NCBI GenBank assembly: GCA_035308365.1
Contig: DATGGU010000151.1
Span: 28,832-92,831 of the forward strand
Direction of reading: 5' to 3'
Length of the DNA: 64,000 nt
Source of the DNA: PALSA-505 sp035308365
Lineage (GTDB): Bacteria > Actinomycetota > Actinomycetes > Streptosporangiales > Streptosporangiaceae
Notes under the pieces: model-generated
The model's database searches: none
Seen by the model: the letters and a program-made list of their open reading frames with translations, nothing else
What the model was told of the DNA's origin: nothing
In this document: positions 50,716 through 60,114 of the stretch, one piece after another
Layout of the letters: every line of letters begins with the position of its first letter
Numbering within the stretch: position 1 is the first letter of the stretch
Made by a program: the position numbers and the translations under genes

Positions 50716-52137
50716 ATGCAGTCGGATATTGATGCCCAGCTAAGCAACTTCTTCGAAGAGTCCTCTCCGCGCGAGTTCGCCAAGGTGATGCGAGGGTACG
50801 ACCCGCATCAGGTCGATGAACATCTCAAGCAGATCGACTCCGAGGTGCGCCAGCACCGCGAGCAGGTCCAGGCGCTGCAGCGCGAGCTGTCCGACGCGCA
50901 CCGGCAGATCCAGGAGCAGGAGCGCCCCACCTACTCCGGCCTTGGGTCGCGCATCGAGCAGCTTCTCCGGCTGGCCGAGGAACAGGCCACGGAGATCGTC
51001 CAGGAGGCGCGGTCCAGCGCCAACGAGTTCCACGCGGCCGCCAAGGTGGACGCGGCCGAGGTCCGCGCGTCGGCCGAGAACGAGGCCGCCGAGCTGCGGG
51101 CCACCGCCAAGCGGGAGACCGACGACCTGCGCGCCGGGGCCGAGCGCGAGGCGGACGCCATCATGACCGCCGCGCGGCGCGAGTCCGAAGAGCTGACCTC
51201 GACCACCGAGCGCGAGGTCGCCAAGCTGCGGGCCACCGCCGACCACGAGATCGCCGAGAAGCGGGCCGCGATCGAGCGCGACATCGCCAAGCTGCGCACC
51301 TCCACCGAACGCGAGGTCGCCCAGCTCAAGGCCTCGGCCAAGCGCGAGCGTGACGAGATCCTGACCACCTCCAAGCGGCAGGCCGACGAGATGCGCAGCC
51401 AGGCGCAGCGCATCCTCGAGGAGAGCGAAGCGCAGCGCGCCCAGCAGGAGGCCGAGTTCGAGATCCACCTCGCGGCCAAGCGCGAAGAGGCGGAGCGGCA
51501 GCAGGCGGAGCGGCTCGCCGCGGCGCAGGCGGCCACCCAGAAGCTGGTCACCGAGGCCGAGCAGCGCGCGTCCACGGCCGAGCAGCGGGCCTCCAAGGCC
51601 AGCGCCCAGGCCGAGCAGACCCGGCGCGAGGCCGACCAGCACGCCCGGACACTCGTCGGCAACGCCAAGAAGAACGCCGACCAGATCGTCGCCCAGGCCA
51701 AGGCCCAGGCGAACCAGTTGCTGTCCGAGACCAAGTCCGAGGCCGAGCGGCACCGTGCCGCCGCCCAGCGTCAGGTGGACGAGCTGACCCGCCAGAAGGA
51801 CAGCATCACCAGCCACCTCACCCAGCTGCGCCAGCTGCTCGGCGGCCAGCTCCCCGGCATGGACGAGGCCCTGGCGGCCCCCACGGCCAAGGCCGGCATC
51901 GGGTCCGCCCCGGCGCCGGCGCCCGCCGACACCCCGGCCCCACAGCCACGGACCGAGGAGCCGCGCCAGGGTCCCGCGCACGCGGCACCGCCCCGGTCCA
52001 CCAACGGCCCCTCCGCCCAGCAGGGTGGCCAGCGCCAGTCCGCTCCACGGCAGGGTGGCAGCCAGTCCAGCGGCGCACGCCAGCCGGTCGGCAGCAAGGC
52101 CAGTAAGTCCAGCGACGAGGACTGGTGGACCGAATAG
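50716..52137 (+). CDS. Scy/DivIVA-like coiled-coil polar-growth protein
   Basis: A 473-residue protein. Residues 15-60 resemble the DivIVA N-terminus (FFEESSPREFAKVMRGYDPHQVDEHL). Residues ~60-375 are continuous coiled coil, with heptad-like Ala/Glu/Arg repeats (AEREADAIMTAARRESEEL, RKEA-type blocks). The tail (~380-473) is Pro/Gln/Ser-rich and ends in EDWWTE. The family includes Scy and FilP, which organise tip growth in Streptomyces, and the neighbouring epimerase-thiolase-MeaB genes are, as I recall, also found next to scy/filP there. The ~270-bp gap upstream shows no gene and should hold its promoter. Confidence 0.85.
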   Translation: MQSDIDAQLSNFFEESSPREFAKVMRGYDPHQVDEHLKQIDSEVRQHREQVQALQRELSDAHRQIQEQERPTYSGLGSRIEQLLRLAEEQATEIVQEARSSANEFHAAAKVDAAEVRASAENEAAELRATAKRETDDLRAGAEREADAIMTAARRESEELTSTTEREVAKLRATADHEIAEKRAAIERDIAKLRTSTEREVAQLKASAKRERDEILTTSKRQADEMRSQAQRILEESEAQRAQQEAEFEIHLAAKREEAERQQAERLAAAQAATQKLVTEAEQRASTAEQRASKASAQAEQTRREADQHARTLVGNAKKNADQIVAQAKAQANQLLSETKSEAERHRAAAQRQVDELTRQKDSITSHLTQLRQLLGGQLPGMDEALAAPTAKAGIGSAPAPAPADTPAPQPRTEEPRQGPAHAAPPRSTNGPSAQQGGQRQSAPRQGGSQSSGARQPVGSKASKSSDEDWWTE

Positions 52138-52156
52138 TTAGGCCCTAGCCTGCGAC

Positions 52157-52190
52157 AAGAGACCGCCGGGGTACTGCCCGGCGGTCTCTT
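52157..52190. terminator. Strong terminator hairpin
   Basis: A 14-bp perfect stem (AAGAGACCGCCGGG with its complement) and a 6-nt loop, 20 bp after the coiled-coil gene stop, followed by TCTATTTG. The sequence TTCTATTTGACGG is directly repeated just after it. Confidence 0.85.
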
Positions 52191-52226
52191 CTATTTGACG
52201 GTTTCTATTTGACGGTGCCATGGGCG

Positions 52227-52871
52227 TCAACTGGCGAACTGGGCGATGTCCACCGGCGGGAGGCCCTTCACCTGCTCCTTGGTGAGCCTGAGCCTGATGC
52301 CTTCGTCATCCACCTTGTCCACGGCACTGATCGCGATCGCCACGTCCTTGCGGCCCCACAGATGCCCCTCCTGCAGGAGCACGTGGGTCACATGCTTGTC
52401 CTTGGCATCGACGACGAGCCCTTCGACCCGGCCGATCTCACCGTCGGTGGCGTGGACGCGATCGCCGCGCCGCACCTCCACCTCACCGAGCGGAACTTTG
52501 TCATAGGTCACGGGCGTGACCAGATCCGAGCCCGCGAGCGCCACGTCCAGCCGGTAGTAGGGCCAGGCCAGGACACGGCCGGGCCCGAACCCCGGAGAGA
52601 GCGGGGAGCCCGGCAGGAACCGGACTTCCTCGGCGGGATCCAGCTTTCCGAACTCCGCCTTGGTGAGCCTGAGCATGACCCGATCGGGTGTCGCGGACTC
52701 GACAAGGCCGACGGGTACGAGCCGGCTGACGTCCTCCAGCGCCCTGGGCTCGGCCACCACGTGGGTCACCGCCTTGGCGATCGGGTCGAGCACAACGCGT
52801 GTCAGCTTGCCGCACTCCCCGTCGCCACACATGACCTCGGCGCCAATGGTGAACTCCGTCGTGTCTGCCAT
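52227..52871 (-). CDS. Double PRC-barrel/DUF2171-like protein
   Basis: A 214-residue protein with two related halves. The first (FTIGAEVMCGDGECGKLTRVVLDP, VTHVVAE) and second (VRRGDRVHATDGEIGRVEGLVVD, VTHVLLQEGHLWGRKDVAI) each follow the PRC-barrel pattern of a small beta-barrel. Such proteins are often stress-related and soluble; the exact role is unknown. GGAGGC precedes the ATG, and a perfect palindrome lies 17 bp further upstream. Confidence 0.8.
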   Translation of the reverse strand: MADTTEFTIGAEVMCGDGECGKLTRVVLDPIAKAVTHVVAEPRALEDVSRLVPVGLVESATPDRVMLRLTKAEFGKLDPAEEVRFLPGSPLSPGFGPGRVLAWPYYRLDVALAGSDLVTPVTYDKVPLGEVEVRRGDRVHATDGEIGRVEGLVVDAKDKHVTHVLLQEGHLWGRKDVAIAISAVDKVDDEGIRLRLTKEQVKGLPPVDIAQFAS

Positions 52872-52887
52872 GACCGCCTCCTTGTCT

Positions 52888-52902
52888 GGTCAGTAACTGA
52901 CC
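52888..52902. promoter_or_regulatory. 15-bp perfect palindrome before the PRC-barrel gene
   Basis: GGTCAGTAACTGACC is symmetric around a central A and lies 17 bp upstream of the ATG, so it overlaps the likely transcription start region. It is a candidate operator. Confidence 0.5.
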
Positions 52903-52940
52903 GCGGGCTGGTCCGGTAAACCCGGTGCGCGTCTGGCTGG

Positions 52941-54455
52941 CTAGCGGTAGCGCCGCCCGTGCAGCAGGGTGACCAGCGACACGACCTTGTCCAGATCCTT
53001 GTCGGTGCGGCTGAACGAGGTCAGGTTCACCATCGGCTTGAACCGCTGCCGGGTGATTCCCTTGGCCCGGGCGAACTCCTTCAGCCCGTCCGGGCCGTGG
53101 ATCCTGCCGAAGCCGGACTCGCCCACCCCGCCGAACGGCAGTGCCGGCACGCCAGCGAACGCCAGCACCGCGTTGATGGCGGTCATGCCGGTGCGCAGCG
53201 ACCGGGCCGCCTCGACCGCCTGCTTCTTGCTCTTGGTGAACACCGCCGAGCCGAGCCCGTAGGACCCGGCATTGGCCAGCCGTACCCCTTCGGCCAGGTC
53301 GCTCACCCGGGTCACCGTCACCGTCGGCCCGAACGTCTCCTCGGTGACGGCCCGGCTTTCCTCCGGCACGTCGGTCAGGATGATCGGATCGACGTAGGGA
53401 GCGCGGATGCTGCTCAGCCCGCCGGTGACCGGCTGGCCGTTCCTGGCCAGAGCGTCGGCGACGTGCCCCTCGATGACGTCGAGCTGGCTGGCCATGGTCA
53501 TCGGCCCGTAGCTTGCCTGCCTGTCCTCACCCGGCCGGAGCGCGGACACCTGCTCCCGCAGCTTGTCCAGGAAAGTGTGGTAGACCCCGTCCACCACGTA
53601 CACGCGTTCGATCCCGATGCAGGTCTGGCCGGCGTTGGACATGGCGCCCCAGGCGGCGGCCTCGGCGGCCGCGTCCAGATCGGCGCCGGAGTCCACCAGC
53701 ATGGCGTCCTTGCCGCCGCATTCGGCGACGATCGGGGTCAGGTTCTCGGCTGCGGCAGCCATCACCTTGCGTGCGGTGGTGGCCGACCCGGTGAAAGCGA
53801 TCTTGTTGACCCCGCTGCGGGACAGCGCGGCCCCGGTCTCCCCCATGCCGGTGATGAGCTGCAGCACGGGCTGTTCGGGAACGATCTCGTTCAGCGAGCT
53901 GACCAGCCAGCCCCCCACGGCGGGAGTGAGCTCGCTCGGCTTGAAGATGACCGCGTTGCCCGCGGCGAGGGCGTAGGCGATGGATCCCATCGGGGTGAAG
54001 ACCGGGTAGTTCCACGGACCTATCACCGCGACCACACCCAGTGGCTGATACTCGAGGATGGCCGCCTGGTTGATGGAGATCAGCCCGGCGCGCACCCGGC
54101 GCGGGCCGAGGATGCGCTCGGCGTTCTTCGCTGCCCAGTCAAGGTGCACGATCGTCAGCAAGATCTCCAGCTTGGCGTCGGAGACCGGCTTGCCCGTTTC
54201 CTCGTGCACCAGCTCGGCCAGTCTTGGCATATACCTGGTGATGTGCGACTTCCAGGCAAGCAACCGCAGCCGCCGCTCCTTCCAGCCGAGGCCGGCCCAC
54301 CAGGTGGCGGCCTGCCGGGCCCGGTCCAGCGCCGCCTCCACGTCGCCGGTACCGTGCACTGGGAAGCTGGCTATCACCTCTCCGGTGGCCGGGTTCACCG
54401 TGTCGAACGTGCCCGCTGGCCGAACCCCTGAGACCCTGGAACTCGTCGTTACCAT
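52941..54455 (-). CDS. Aldehyde dehydrogenase family protein
   Basis: A 504-residue protein; the ATG at 54455 follows GGTGAGGG and is preferred over 54509. The catalytic Cys is in NAGQTCIG and the Glu in AECGGKD. NYPVFTPMG (PWNYPV), FTGSATTARKV and GESGFGRIHGPDGLKEF are further hallmarks. The C-terminal ~45 residues, after the active domain, are basic. It oxidises aldehydes with NAD(P); the sequence resembles succinate-semialdehyde or betaine-aldehyde type enzymes but the substrate is open. Confidence 0.92.
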   Translation of the reverse strand: MVTTSSRVSGVRPAGTFDTVNPATGEVIASFPVHGTGDVEAALDRARQAATWWAGLGWKERRLRLLAWKSHITRYMPRLAELVHEETGKPVSDAKLEILLTIVHLDWAAKNAERILGPRRVRAGLISINQAAILEYQPLGVVAVIGPWNYPVFTPMGSIAYALAAGNAVIFKPSELTPAVGGWLVSSLNEIVPEQPVLQLITGMGETGAALSRSGVNKIAFTGSATTARKVMAAAAENLTPIVAECGGKDAMLVDSGADLDAAAEAAAWGAMSNAGQTCIGIERVYVVDGVYHTFLDKLREQVSALRPGEDRQASYGPMTMASQLDVIEGHVADALARNGQPVTGGLSSIRAPYVDPIILTDVPEESRAVTEETFGPTVTVTRVSDLAEGVRLANAGSYGLGSAVFTKSKKQAVEAARSLRTGMTAINAVLAFAGVPALPFGGVGESGFGRIHGPDGLKEFARAKGITRQRFKPMVNLTSFSRTDKDLDKVVSLVTLLHGRRYR

Positions 54456-54548
54456 TGCCCTCACCACCGTCGCTGCGTATTGCCTGCCTGCAAGTAAATC
54501 ATCGGCCAACCCAGGAAGCTACTGTTGGGTAGGTAAGGAGTCCTGCTC

Positions 54549-55988
54549 GTGACCCAACGTCCGTATGTGCTGGTGAGCTGCGCCATGTCAGTTGACGGGC
54601 ACATTGACGATGCGAGCGCGACCAGGCTCATTCTGTCCAGCGACGAGGACCTGGACCGGGTGGACGAGCTGCGGGCCGCCTGCGACGCGATCCTGGTCGG
54701 CGCCGCCACCATCCGCCGTGACGACCCGCGCCTGCTGGTCCGGTCGGCGTCTCGCCGTGCGGAGCGGGCGGCCAGTGGTCTGCCAGAGAGCCCGGCCAAG
54801 GTCACCGTCACCATGGGCGGGGATCTCTCACCCGCGGCACAATTCTTCACCGCGGGGTCTTCGGCACGGCTGGTCTACTGCGCCCGGGCAGGCCTGGCGC
54901 TGGCGCGGGCACGGCTTTCCAATGTGGCCGAGGTGATCGACGCCGGGGATATCCCCACGCCGGCGTTCATCGTGACCGACCTTGCCCGGCGGGGAGTGAC
55001 GCAGGTCCTGCTCGAAGGCGGCGGCCAGCTGGCCTCGGCCTTCCTCACCGCCGGCCTGGCCGACGAGCTGCACCTGGTTGTCGCGCCGTTCTTCGTAGGC
55101 GACGAAGCGGCCCCGAGGTTTGCCGCCCCCGGCGGTTACCCGAACGACCCGGCCCACCGGATGAAACTGGCCGAACTCCGCCCGCTGGGCGACGTCGTCC
55201 TGCTCCGCTACCTGCTGGCCACCCGGCCGGTCCCCGCTGCCGCGGTTCCGGAGCAATCCCAGCGCGCCCGGAGCTCCGAGGCACTCGCCGACCACATCCG
55301 CTGGCTGCGCCAGACCATCAAGCTCCTGGAGGATGACGACTCTCCCGTGCCCGAACTGCCTGGCCAGCCCGCCTCCTGGCCCACCGGCCCGGCAGGCGAC
55401 GGCTTCACCGGGGGAGCAGGCACACCACACCCTGACGGCCCGGGCGAGGCTGGGTACGCCAGCTCAGCCGTGACCCCGGCCGGGGAGCCCGGCGAATCCC
55501 CCGTCCCCGGCCCGGTCCCGGTGGACATCTACTGGCTGCGCGAGACAATCGAGCTGGCCAAGCGCTGCCCGCCGTCCGCCACCGCGTTCTCGGTCGGCGC
55601 GGCCATCGTCGCGGTCGACGGCACGCTGCTGGCGGCCGGCTACTCCCGGGAGAGAGACCTGCGAGACCATGCGGAGGAGGTCGCCCTGGCCAAGATCCGC
55701 CCGGGTGACCCCCGCCTGGCCACTGCCACGATCTACAGCTCGCTGGAGCCCTGCGGCGTCCGCGCGTCCAGGCCGCGCCCGTGCGCAGACCTGATCATCG
55801 CCGCCGGAATCCCCCGTGTGGTCTACGCCTGGCACGAGCCCCCCATCCTGGCCGTCGGCGGCGGCACCGAGATGCTCCGCGCCGCGGGGGTCACCGTCAT
55901 CGAAGCCCCCGAACTGGCTCCCGAAGCCCGCGCCGTCAACGCTCACCTGACCGGCCCCGCACCCCCGCGATACCCGCCCGCCAGGTAA
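54549..55988 (+). CDS. RibD-like fusion in reversed order: reductase then deaminase
   Basis: A 479-residue protein from GTG after AAGGAG. Residues 5-225 are a RibD_C/dihydrofolate-reductase-like domain (PYVLVSCAMSVDGHIDD, ILVGAATIRRDDPRLLVR, LLEGGGQLASAFL, DELHLVVAPFF). A ~90-residue Pro/Gly linker follows, containing HIRWLRQTIKLLE. The C-terminal third is a cytidine-deaminase-like domain (IYWLRETIELAKRC, FSVGAAIVAVDGTLLAAGYS, HAEE, PC-x8-C zinc motif). Classical RibD has deaminase first. It may catalyse the two RibD steps of riboflavin synthesis or act in a special flavin/deazaflavin pathway; no other rib gene is nearby. Confidence 0.88.
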   Translation: MTQRPYVLVSCAMSVDGHIDDASATRLILSSDEDLDRVDELRAACDAILVGAATIRRDDPRLLVRSASRRAERAASGLPESPAKVTVTMGGDLSPAAQFFTAGSSARLVYCARAGLALARARLSNVAEVIDAGDIPTPAFIVTDLARRGVTQVLLEGGGQLASAFLTAGLADELHLVVAPFFVGDEAAPRFAAPGGYPNDPAHRMKLAELRPLGDVVLLRYLLATRPVPAAAVPEQSQRARSSEALADHIRWLRQTIKLLEDDDSPVPELPGQPASWPTGPAGDGFTGGAGTPHPDGPGEAGYASSAVTPAGEPGESPVPGPVPVDIYWLRETIELAKRCPPSATAFSVGAAIVAVDGTLLAAGYSRERDLRDHAEEVALAKIRPGDPRLATATIYSSLEPCGVRASRPRPCADLIIAAGIPRVVYAWHEPPILAVGGGTEMLRAAGVTVIEAPELAPEARAVNAHLTGPAPPRYPPAR

Positions 55989-56014
55989 GCCACCAGCCGA
56001 TGAGGCCGAGCGGG

Positions 56015-57247
56015 TCAAGGGCGGTGGACGTCGAGGCAGACCAGCCCCCACGGACGGTCGCTCACCCGGGTCATGACCAGGGTGGCGCGCCGGGTGCCGG
56101 AGAGCTTGAGCTGCCTGTGCAGGCGGCCGGCATCGCCGGCCAGCCCCCGGCGGCGGATGTCCACCGCGCCGATGTCAAGGGCGCGCAGCCTGGCCGGCAG
56201 GCGCTTCTGGTCCCATGGTGCCGAATCGATAACCCGTAGCGTCCGGGCAAACGGGGTTTCCACCGGCGCGCCGGCCGACAGGAACGCGATCCGGTCATCG
56301 ATCTGCCACGCACCGATCATCAGCGCAAGCTCCTTGACCAGCCCCGCCCGGGTGACGGCCGGATTCGGGTCGAACAGGAACTCCCCAGGCGCCCGCACCT
56401 GTACCGCTTCCACGCGGGCCTGCCCCTGGATGAGGCTGTGCCCGTCCGGGAGAATGGTGGCCCGCCTGGCCGTCGTCGCCAGCGCCGGAGACCAGGCGAC
56501 CGCCTCCTTCAGCTCCCGGCCCATGGCGACGAACTCAAGCTCCCAGCCGGCCGGCACGGCCTCGTGCGCCAGACCGGGTGCTGCCTTGATCGCCACCGGG
56601 GCAACCCGGTCCACCAGGCTCAGGCACCAGCCGAGCGGCGGTTCGCTGCTCCCGGTCCGCAGCCGCCCCCGGTCTGCCCGTCGCGCGGGATCGGCGAACA
56701 CTGCCTGGATCCCGGCCAGATCGATGTCCCGCACGTCGGCTTCGATGGTGGTGAGGCCACCCGCAACGCCGTGTACCCCGGCGTTGGCCCGCGCCATCCG
56801 CAGGTGCAGCGGGTCACGGTCCACGGCCAGTACGTCGTGCCCGGCCGCCAGGGCGATCAGGTCCCCGCCGATGCCGCAGCACAGGTCGGCCACCCGGCCG
56901 CACCCGGCATAGCGGCCTGCCCGATGCCGGGCCACCAGCTCGGAGGACGCCTGCTCAAGCCCGGCCCGGGTGAAGAACATGCCGGCCGCCCGGGCAAACT
57001 TCACCCGTCCCAGCGACCGCAGCTCATGCTGAGCAAGGGCGGCGGTGACCAGGTCCGCCGGATACCTGGTGCGCAGTTCCGCGCTCACCCGCAGTTCGCC
57101 GTCCGGCCCGAACGCGTCACCCTGCCGGTTGAGCCAGCCGAGCAGTTCCTGTCCTTGCGCGGAGAGCAGCCTCTCGAACCGGGCCACAGCGTCGCTGCGC
57201 TCAGCCGGTTGCGGCCGGCCGTCCACGGCTCCTGCCGCCAGCATCAT
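56015..57247 (-). CDS. Class I SAM methyltransferase with THUMP-like C-terminal domain
   Basis: A 410-residue protein. SAM motif I VADLCCGIGGDLIALAAG is at ~140-157, with DRDPLHLRMARAN and VFADPARRADRGR (motif IV-like) after it. The C-terminal ~90 residues (WQIDDRIAFLS, ARTLRVIDSAPWD, LDIGAVDIRRRGLAGDAGRLHRQL) match the THUMP-like domain of this actinobacterial family. RNA is the suspected substrate. It ends with VCLDVHRP, and its start lies 18 bp after the LCP gene stop, so the two are probably co-transcribed. Confidence 0.85.
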   Translation of the reverse strand: MMLAAGAVDGRPQPAERSDAVARFERLLSAQGQELLGWLNRQGDAFGPDGELRVSAELRTRYPADLVTAALAQHELRSLGRVKFARAAGMFFTRAGLEQASSELVARHRAGRYAGCGRVADLCCGIGGDLIALAAGHDVLAVDRDPLHLRMARANAGVHGVAGGLTTIEADVRDIDLAGIQAVFADPARRADRGRLRTGSSEPPLGWCLSLVDRVAPVAIKAAPGLAHEAVPAGWELEFVAMGRELKEAVAWSPALATTARRATILPDGHSLIQGQARVEAVQVRAPGEFLFDPNPAVTRAGLVKELALMIGAWQIDDRIAFLSAGAPVETPFARTLRVIDSAPWDQKRLPARLRALDIGAVDIRRRGLAGDAGRLHRQLKLSGTRRATLVMTRVSDRPWGLVCLDVHRP

Positions 57248-57265
57248 GCCGGTCCAGCCATCGGC

Positions 57266-58837
57266 TCAGTAGACGCAGGGGATGCCGTAGGGGGCGTTGG
57301 GCTTGACCGTGACGGGGGCCCCGGCGGCGCCATTGCCGGAAGTGCTCGACGGATTCGGGCTCGCCGAGCTGGAACTGGACGACCCCGGCGACAAGGAGCT
57401 GAAGCTGGGGACAGTCGCGGTTGAGCCAAGGATGACCTGCACGTGCCCGGCGCGCACGGAACTGCCGCGCTGGGCGGTCACCCCGAACAGTGCGGCGATC
57501 TTGGCCGCGTTCGCCTGCGCCGCCGGCCCGGCTCCGTACCGGACCTGGGTCGTGGACTGCGCGGCGCTGGCGTCAGCAACCTGACCTTGCTTGAACCCGG
57601 CATTGACCAGCCCGGCCGAGACCTGGCCGGCCAGCCCGGCCGTGTAACCGGCGTTGTACACATCCACTGTCGTCCTCGACAGCGGATAGGTCACCGCCGG
57701 CTTCGGCTTGGTCCTGGGCTTCTTGCCGTGCGACGGCGTGGCGGGCGCGGTGAACGCCTTCTTCACCTGTGCCTGGATGGCGGGGACATTGATCACGTTC
57801 GCGTCCTCCGCCGTGCCGCCGAGGTAGTACGTGTGATATCCCTCGATGGGCAGCGTCTGGAAGGTCAGGTTCCTGCCGGTCAGTGCGTGCATCTCGGTGG
57901 CGAAGTCAAGTATCTGCCAGCCCGAATCGGTGATTATGTATGACTTCGCAATGCTGAGCAAGTGGGTGAGCTGGCCGATACTGGTGAGCACACCCTGATG
58001 CGCGAGTTTCCAGACCACGTAGTCGATGACCGCCTGCTGGCGGTGGGTACGGTCCAGGTCGCCGTTCGGCAGGTTGTCCCGCTCCCGCACGAACGCCAGC
58101 GTCTGCCCGGCCGACAGGTGCAGGTAACCCGCGTGCGGCTGGTTGAAGCCGGAGTTGTAGTCATGCAGGTTCTGGCCGTGGTTCCACGACTTCAGGCATA
58201 CCTCGATGCCGCCGGTGGCCCTGGCCAGCCCGTAGAACCCGGCCAGGTTGACCTCGGCGAAGTGGTTGACGTGCTGGCCGGTCACTGCCTCGACGGTGGC
58301 GATCGCGGCCGCCTGGCCGGCCTCATTGGCCAGGAGATAGCGCTGGTCCCGGCCCATGCTGGCGCTCGCGGTCTGGCTCAGGCTCTGGGCGTAGGCCAGG
58401 CCATAGGCCTGGTCGATCTTCCCCTGCGACTGGCCGTCGTACGCCTTGGGGAAGGTGACCCAGTCATCCCGCGGAATCGAGAAGCCGACCGCCCGCTGCC
58501 CGCCCGCGAAGATGTGGATGAGAATCAGCGTGTTCGTGTCCTGGCCGCCGGTCCCGTTCTCGACTTGCTGCCTGCTGCCTGAGTGCAGCGCGGCAAGGAG
58601 CGGGTCCGGCAGGATGTTCCCGTGATAATCGGTGCGGCTCTCCAGGCCCATCAGCAGGATGTTCATCTCACCGACGGATGGCCCGCCGCCCACGATGGCG
58701 TTCGAGCCGCCGATGGCGTCGACCTGTGCCCGTACGTAGTAGGCGAACCCGCTCACCACCATGACGACGACAGCCAGGCCACAGCTCAAGACGTAACCAG
58801 CCTTGCCCATGATCACAGCACCGCGAGCCCTGCCCAC
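57266..58837 (-). CDS. LytR-CpsA-Psr (LCP) family protein with LytR_C domain
   Basis: About 523 residues from GTG with AAGGAG upstream (the frame opens to 58936). A membrane helix (YVLSCGLAVVVMVVSGFAYYV) is followed by the LCP catalytic domain with DTNTLILIHI, GFSIPRDDWVTF, GKIDQAYGLAY and FVRERDNLPNGDLDRTHRQQ. A LytR_C domain (TVDVYNAGYTAGLAGQVSAG, VRYGAGPAAQANA) and a Ser-rich tail ending in IPCVY complete it. LCP proteins transfer undecaprenyl-linked polymers to peptidoglycan, such as arabinogalactan or teichoic-type glycans. Confidence 0.92.
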   Translation of the reverse strand: MGRARGAVIMGKAGYVLSCGLAVVVMVVSGFAYYVRAQVDAIGGSNAIVGGGPSVGEMNILLMGLESRTDYHGNILPDPLLAALHSGSRQQVENGTGGQDTNTLILIHIFAGGQRAVGFSIPRDDWVTFPKAYDGQSQGKIDQAYGLAYAQSLSQTASASMGRDQRYLLANEAGQAAAIATVEAVTGQHVNHFAEVNLAGFYGLARATGGIEVCLKSWNHGQNLHDYNSGFNQPHAGYLHLSAGQTLAFVRERDNLPNGDLDRTHRQQAVIDYVVWKLAHQGVLTSIGQLTHLLSIAKSYIITDSGWQILDFATEMHALTGRNLTFQTLPIEGYHTYYLGGTAEDANVINVPAIQAQVKKAFTAPATPSHGKKPRTKPKPAVTYPLSRTTVDVYNAGYTAGLAGQVSAGLVNAGFKQGQVADASAAQSTTQVRYGAGPAAQANAAKIAALFGVTAQRGSSVRAGHVQVILGSTATVPSFSSLSPGSSSSSSASPNPSSTSGNGAAGAPVTVKPNAPYGIPCVY

Positions 58838-58939
58838 CTGCGTCTCCTTCGCGCGGCTCACCACCATTGAGCCGAAGACTACTTGGCCAACCTTGGAATT
58901 CACGCTCGCATAGCCGAATGATGACCGTCGGGTCATAGG

Positions 58940-59596
58940 TCAGAACAGGGTGTCCCCGGCTTCGACGCCGCGCAGGGCGTCGTAGTCCAGGATCACGCAG
59001 CGGATGCCCCGGTCCTCGGCCAGCACCCTGGCTTGTGGCCTTATCTCCTGCGCCGCGAAGACTCCGCGTACCGGGGCTAGCAACGGATCGCGGTTGAGCA
59101 GTTCCAGGTAGCGGGTGAGCTGTTCGACGCCGTCGATTTCACCCCGGCGCTTGATCTCGACGGCGACGCTCACGCCTTCGCCGTCCCGGCACATGAGGTC
59201 GACCGGGCCGATGGCTGTCGGGAACTCGCGGCGCACCAGGCGCCAGCCCGCACCCAGCACGCCGAGCTGCCTGGCCAGTTTCTCCTGGAGCTGGGATTCG
59301 ACCCCGTCCTTCTGCAGGCCGGGGTCTACGCCGAGATCATACGAACTGTCGCTCAGGACTTCCTCGAGGCAGACCGTCAGGGTCTCCCCCGACTTGCCGG
59401 TCACGGTCCAGCGGTCAGCCTGCTCCACCAGCCTGCACGGTGGCGACATCCAGTTCAGCGGCTTGTAGGAGCCGCCGTCGGAGTGCACCAGCACGGAACC
59501 GTCGGCCTTGACCATGATCAGCCGGGTGGCGAGCGGGAGATGAGCGGACAGCCGGCCAGCGTAGTCGACGCTGCACCGCGCGATAACGATGCGCAC
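58940..59596 (-). CDS. nucS: Mismatch-specific endonuclease NucS (EndoMS)
   Basis: A 218-residue protein. The N-terminal DNA-binding domain starts MRIVIARCSVDYAGRLSAHL; the nuclease domain has GPVDLMCRDGEG and VAVEIKRRGEIDGVEQL (catalytic Asp, Glu, Lys). C-terminal LRGVEAGDTLF resembles the beta-clamp-interacting end of the family. It replaces MutSL in actinobacterial mismatch repair. Confidence 0.96.
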   Translation of the reverse strand: MRIVIARCSVDYAGRLSAHLPLATRLIMVKADGSVLVHSDGGSYKPLNWMSPPCRLVEQADRWTVTGKSGETLTVCLEEVLSDSSYDLGVDPGLQKDGVESQLQEKLARQLGVLGAGWRLVRREFPTAIGPVDLMCRDGEGVSVAVEIKRRGEIDGVEQLTRYLELLNRDPLLAPVRGVFAAQEIRPQARVLAEDRGIRCVILDYDALRGVEAGDTLF

Positions 59597-59642
59597 GGAC
59601 CAACTCTAGGGTCCAGTGCTGGCATGGCATACATTGACCGCC

Positions 59643-59996
59643 GTGAGCCCACGCAGAGCCCGGCGGCTGCCCGGCAACGTCCCGCGCAAGGGACGCGGCG
59701 GGGCCGTCCCGGGCCGGGTGGGCGAGGATGACTCCGGGGAGCGCGAGGCGTTCCCGGCGGGGCCGCAGACCGTGCAGTCGTGGCCGGACGGGGACTGGGT
59801 GGTCCGGCTGGTGCCGGGCCCGGCGGCGGTGAAGGAGTATCGCTGCCCGGGCTGCGACCAGGAGATCCCGGTGGGCACGGCTCATCTGGTCGCGTGGCCG
59901 GTCCTGACGCCGGGGCTTGACATGCGCAGGCACTGGCATCGGGCATGCTGGCAGCGACGGCTGCACCGAAGGCCGGGCGCCCGGCGGCCGAGGTGA
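59643..59996 (+). CDS. Small zinc-ribbon-like actinobacterial protein
   Basis: A 117-residue protein from GTG (VSPRRARRLPGNVPRKG). The core KEYRCPGCDQEIPVGTAHLV then HWHRACWQRRL has CxxC plus later His/Cys, a plausible zinc site, framed by basic ends. It is found beside nucS in many actinobacteria; the function is unknown. It is divergent from nucS with a ~46-bp gap. Confidence 0.8.
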   Translation: MSPRRARRLPGNVPRKGRGGAVPGRVGEDDSGEREAFPAGPQTVQSWPDGDWVVRLVPGPAAVKEYRCPGCDQEIPVGTAHLVAWPVLTPGLDMRRHWHRACWQRRLHRRPGARRPR

Positions 59997-60114
59997 CCGG
60001 GCCGCGCGGCAGCGCTGATGGACCCGCGCCTGCCGCCGTGGCCGGAACGGCAGCGGCCTGGCAGGTTGGACATGGGGCGGCATCGTTGGGAGCGGATGAG
60101 CACGCGGAGGGCGG

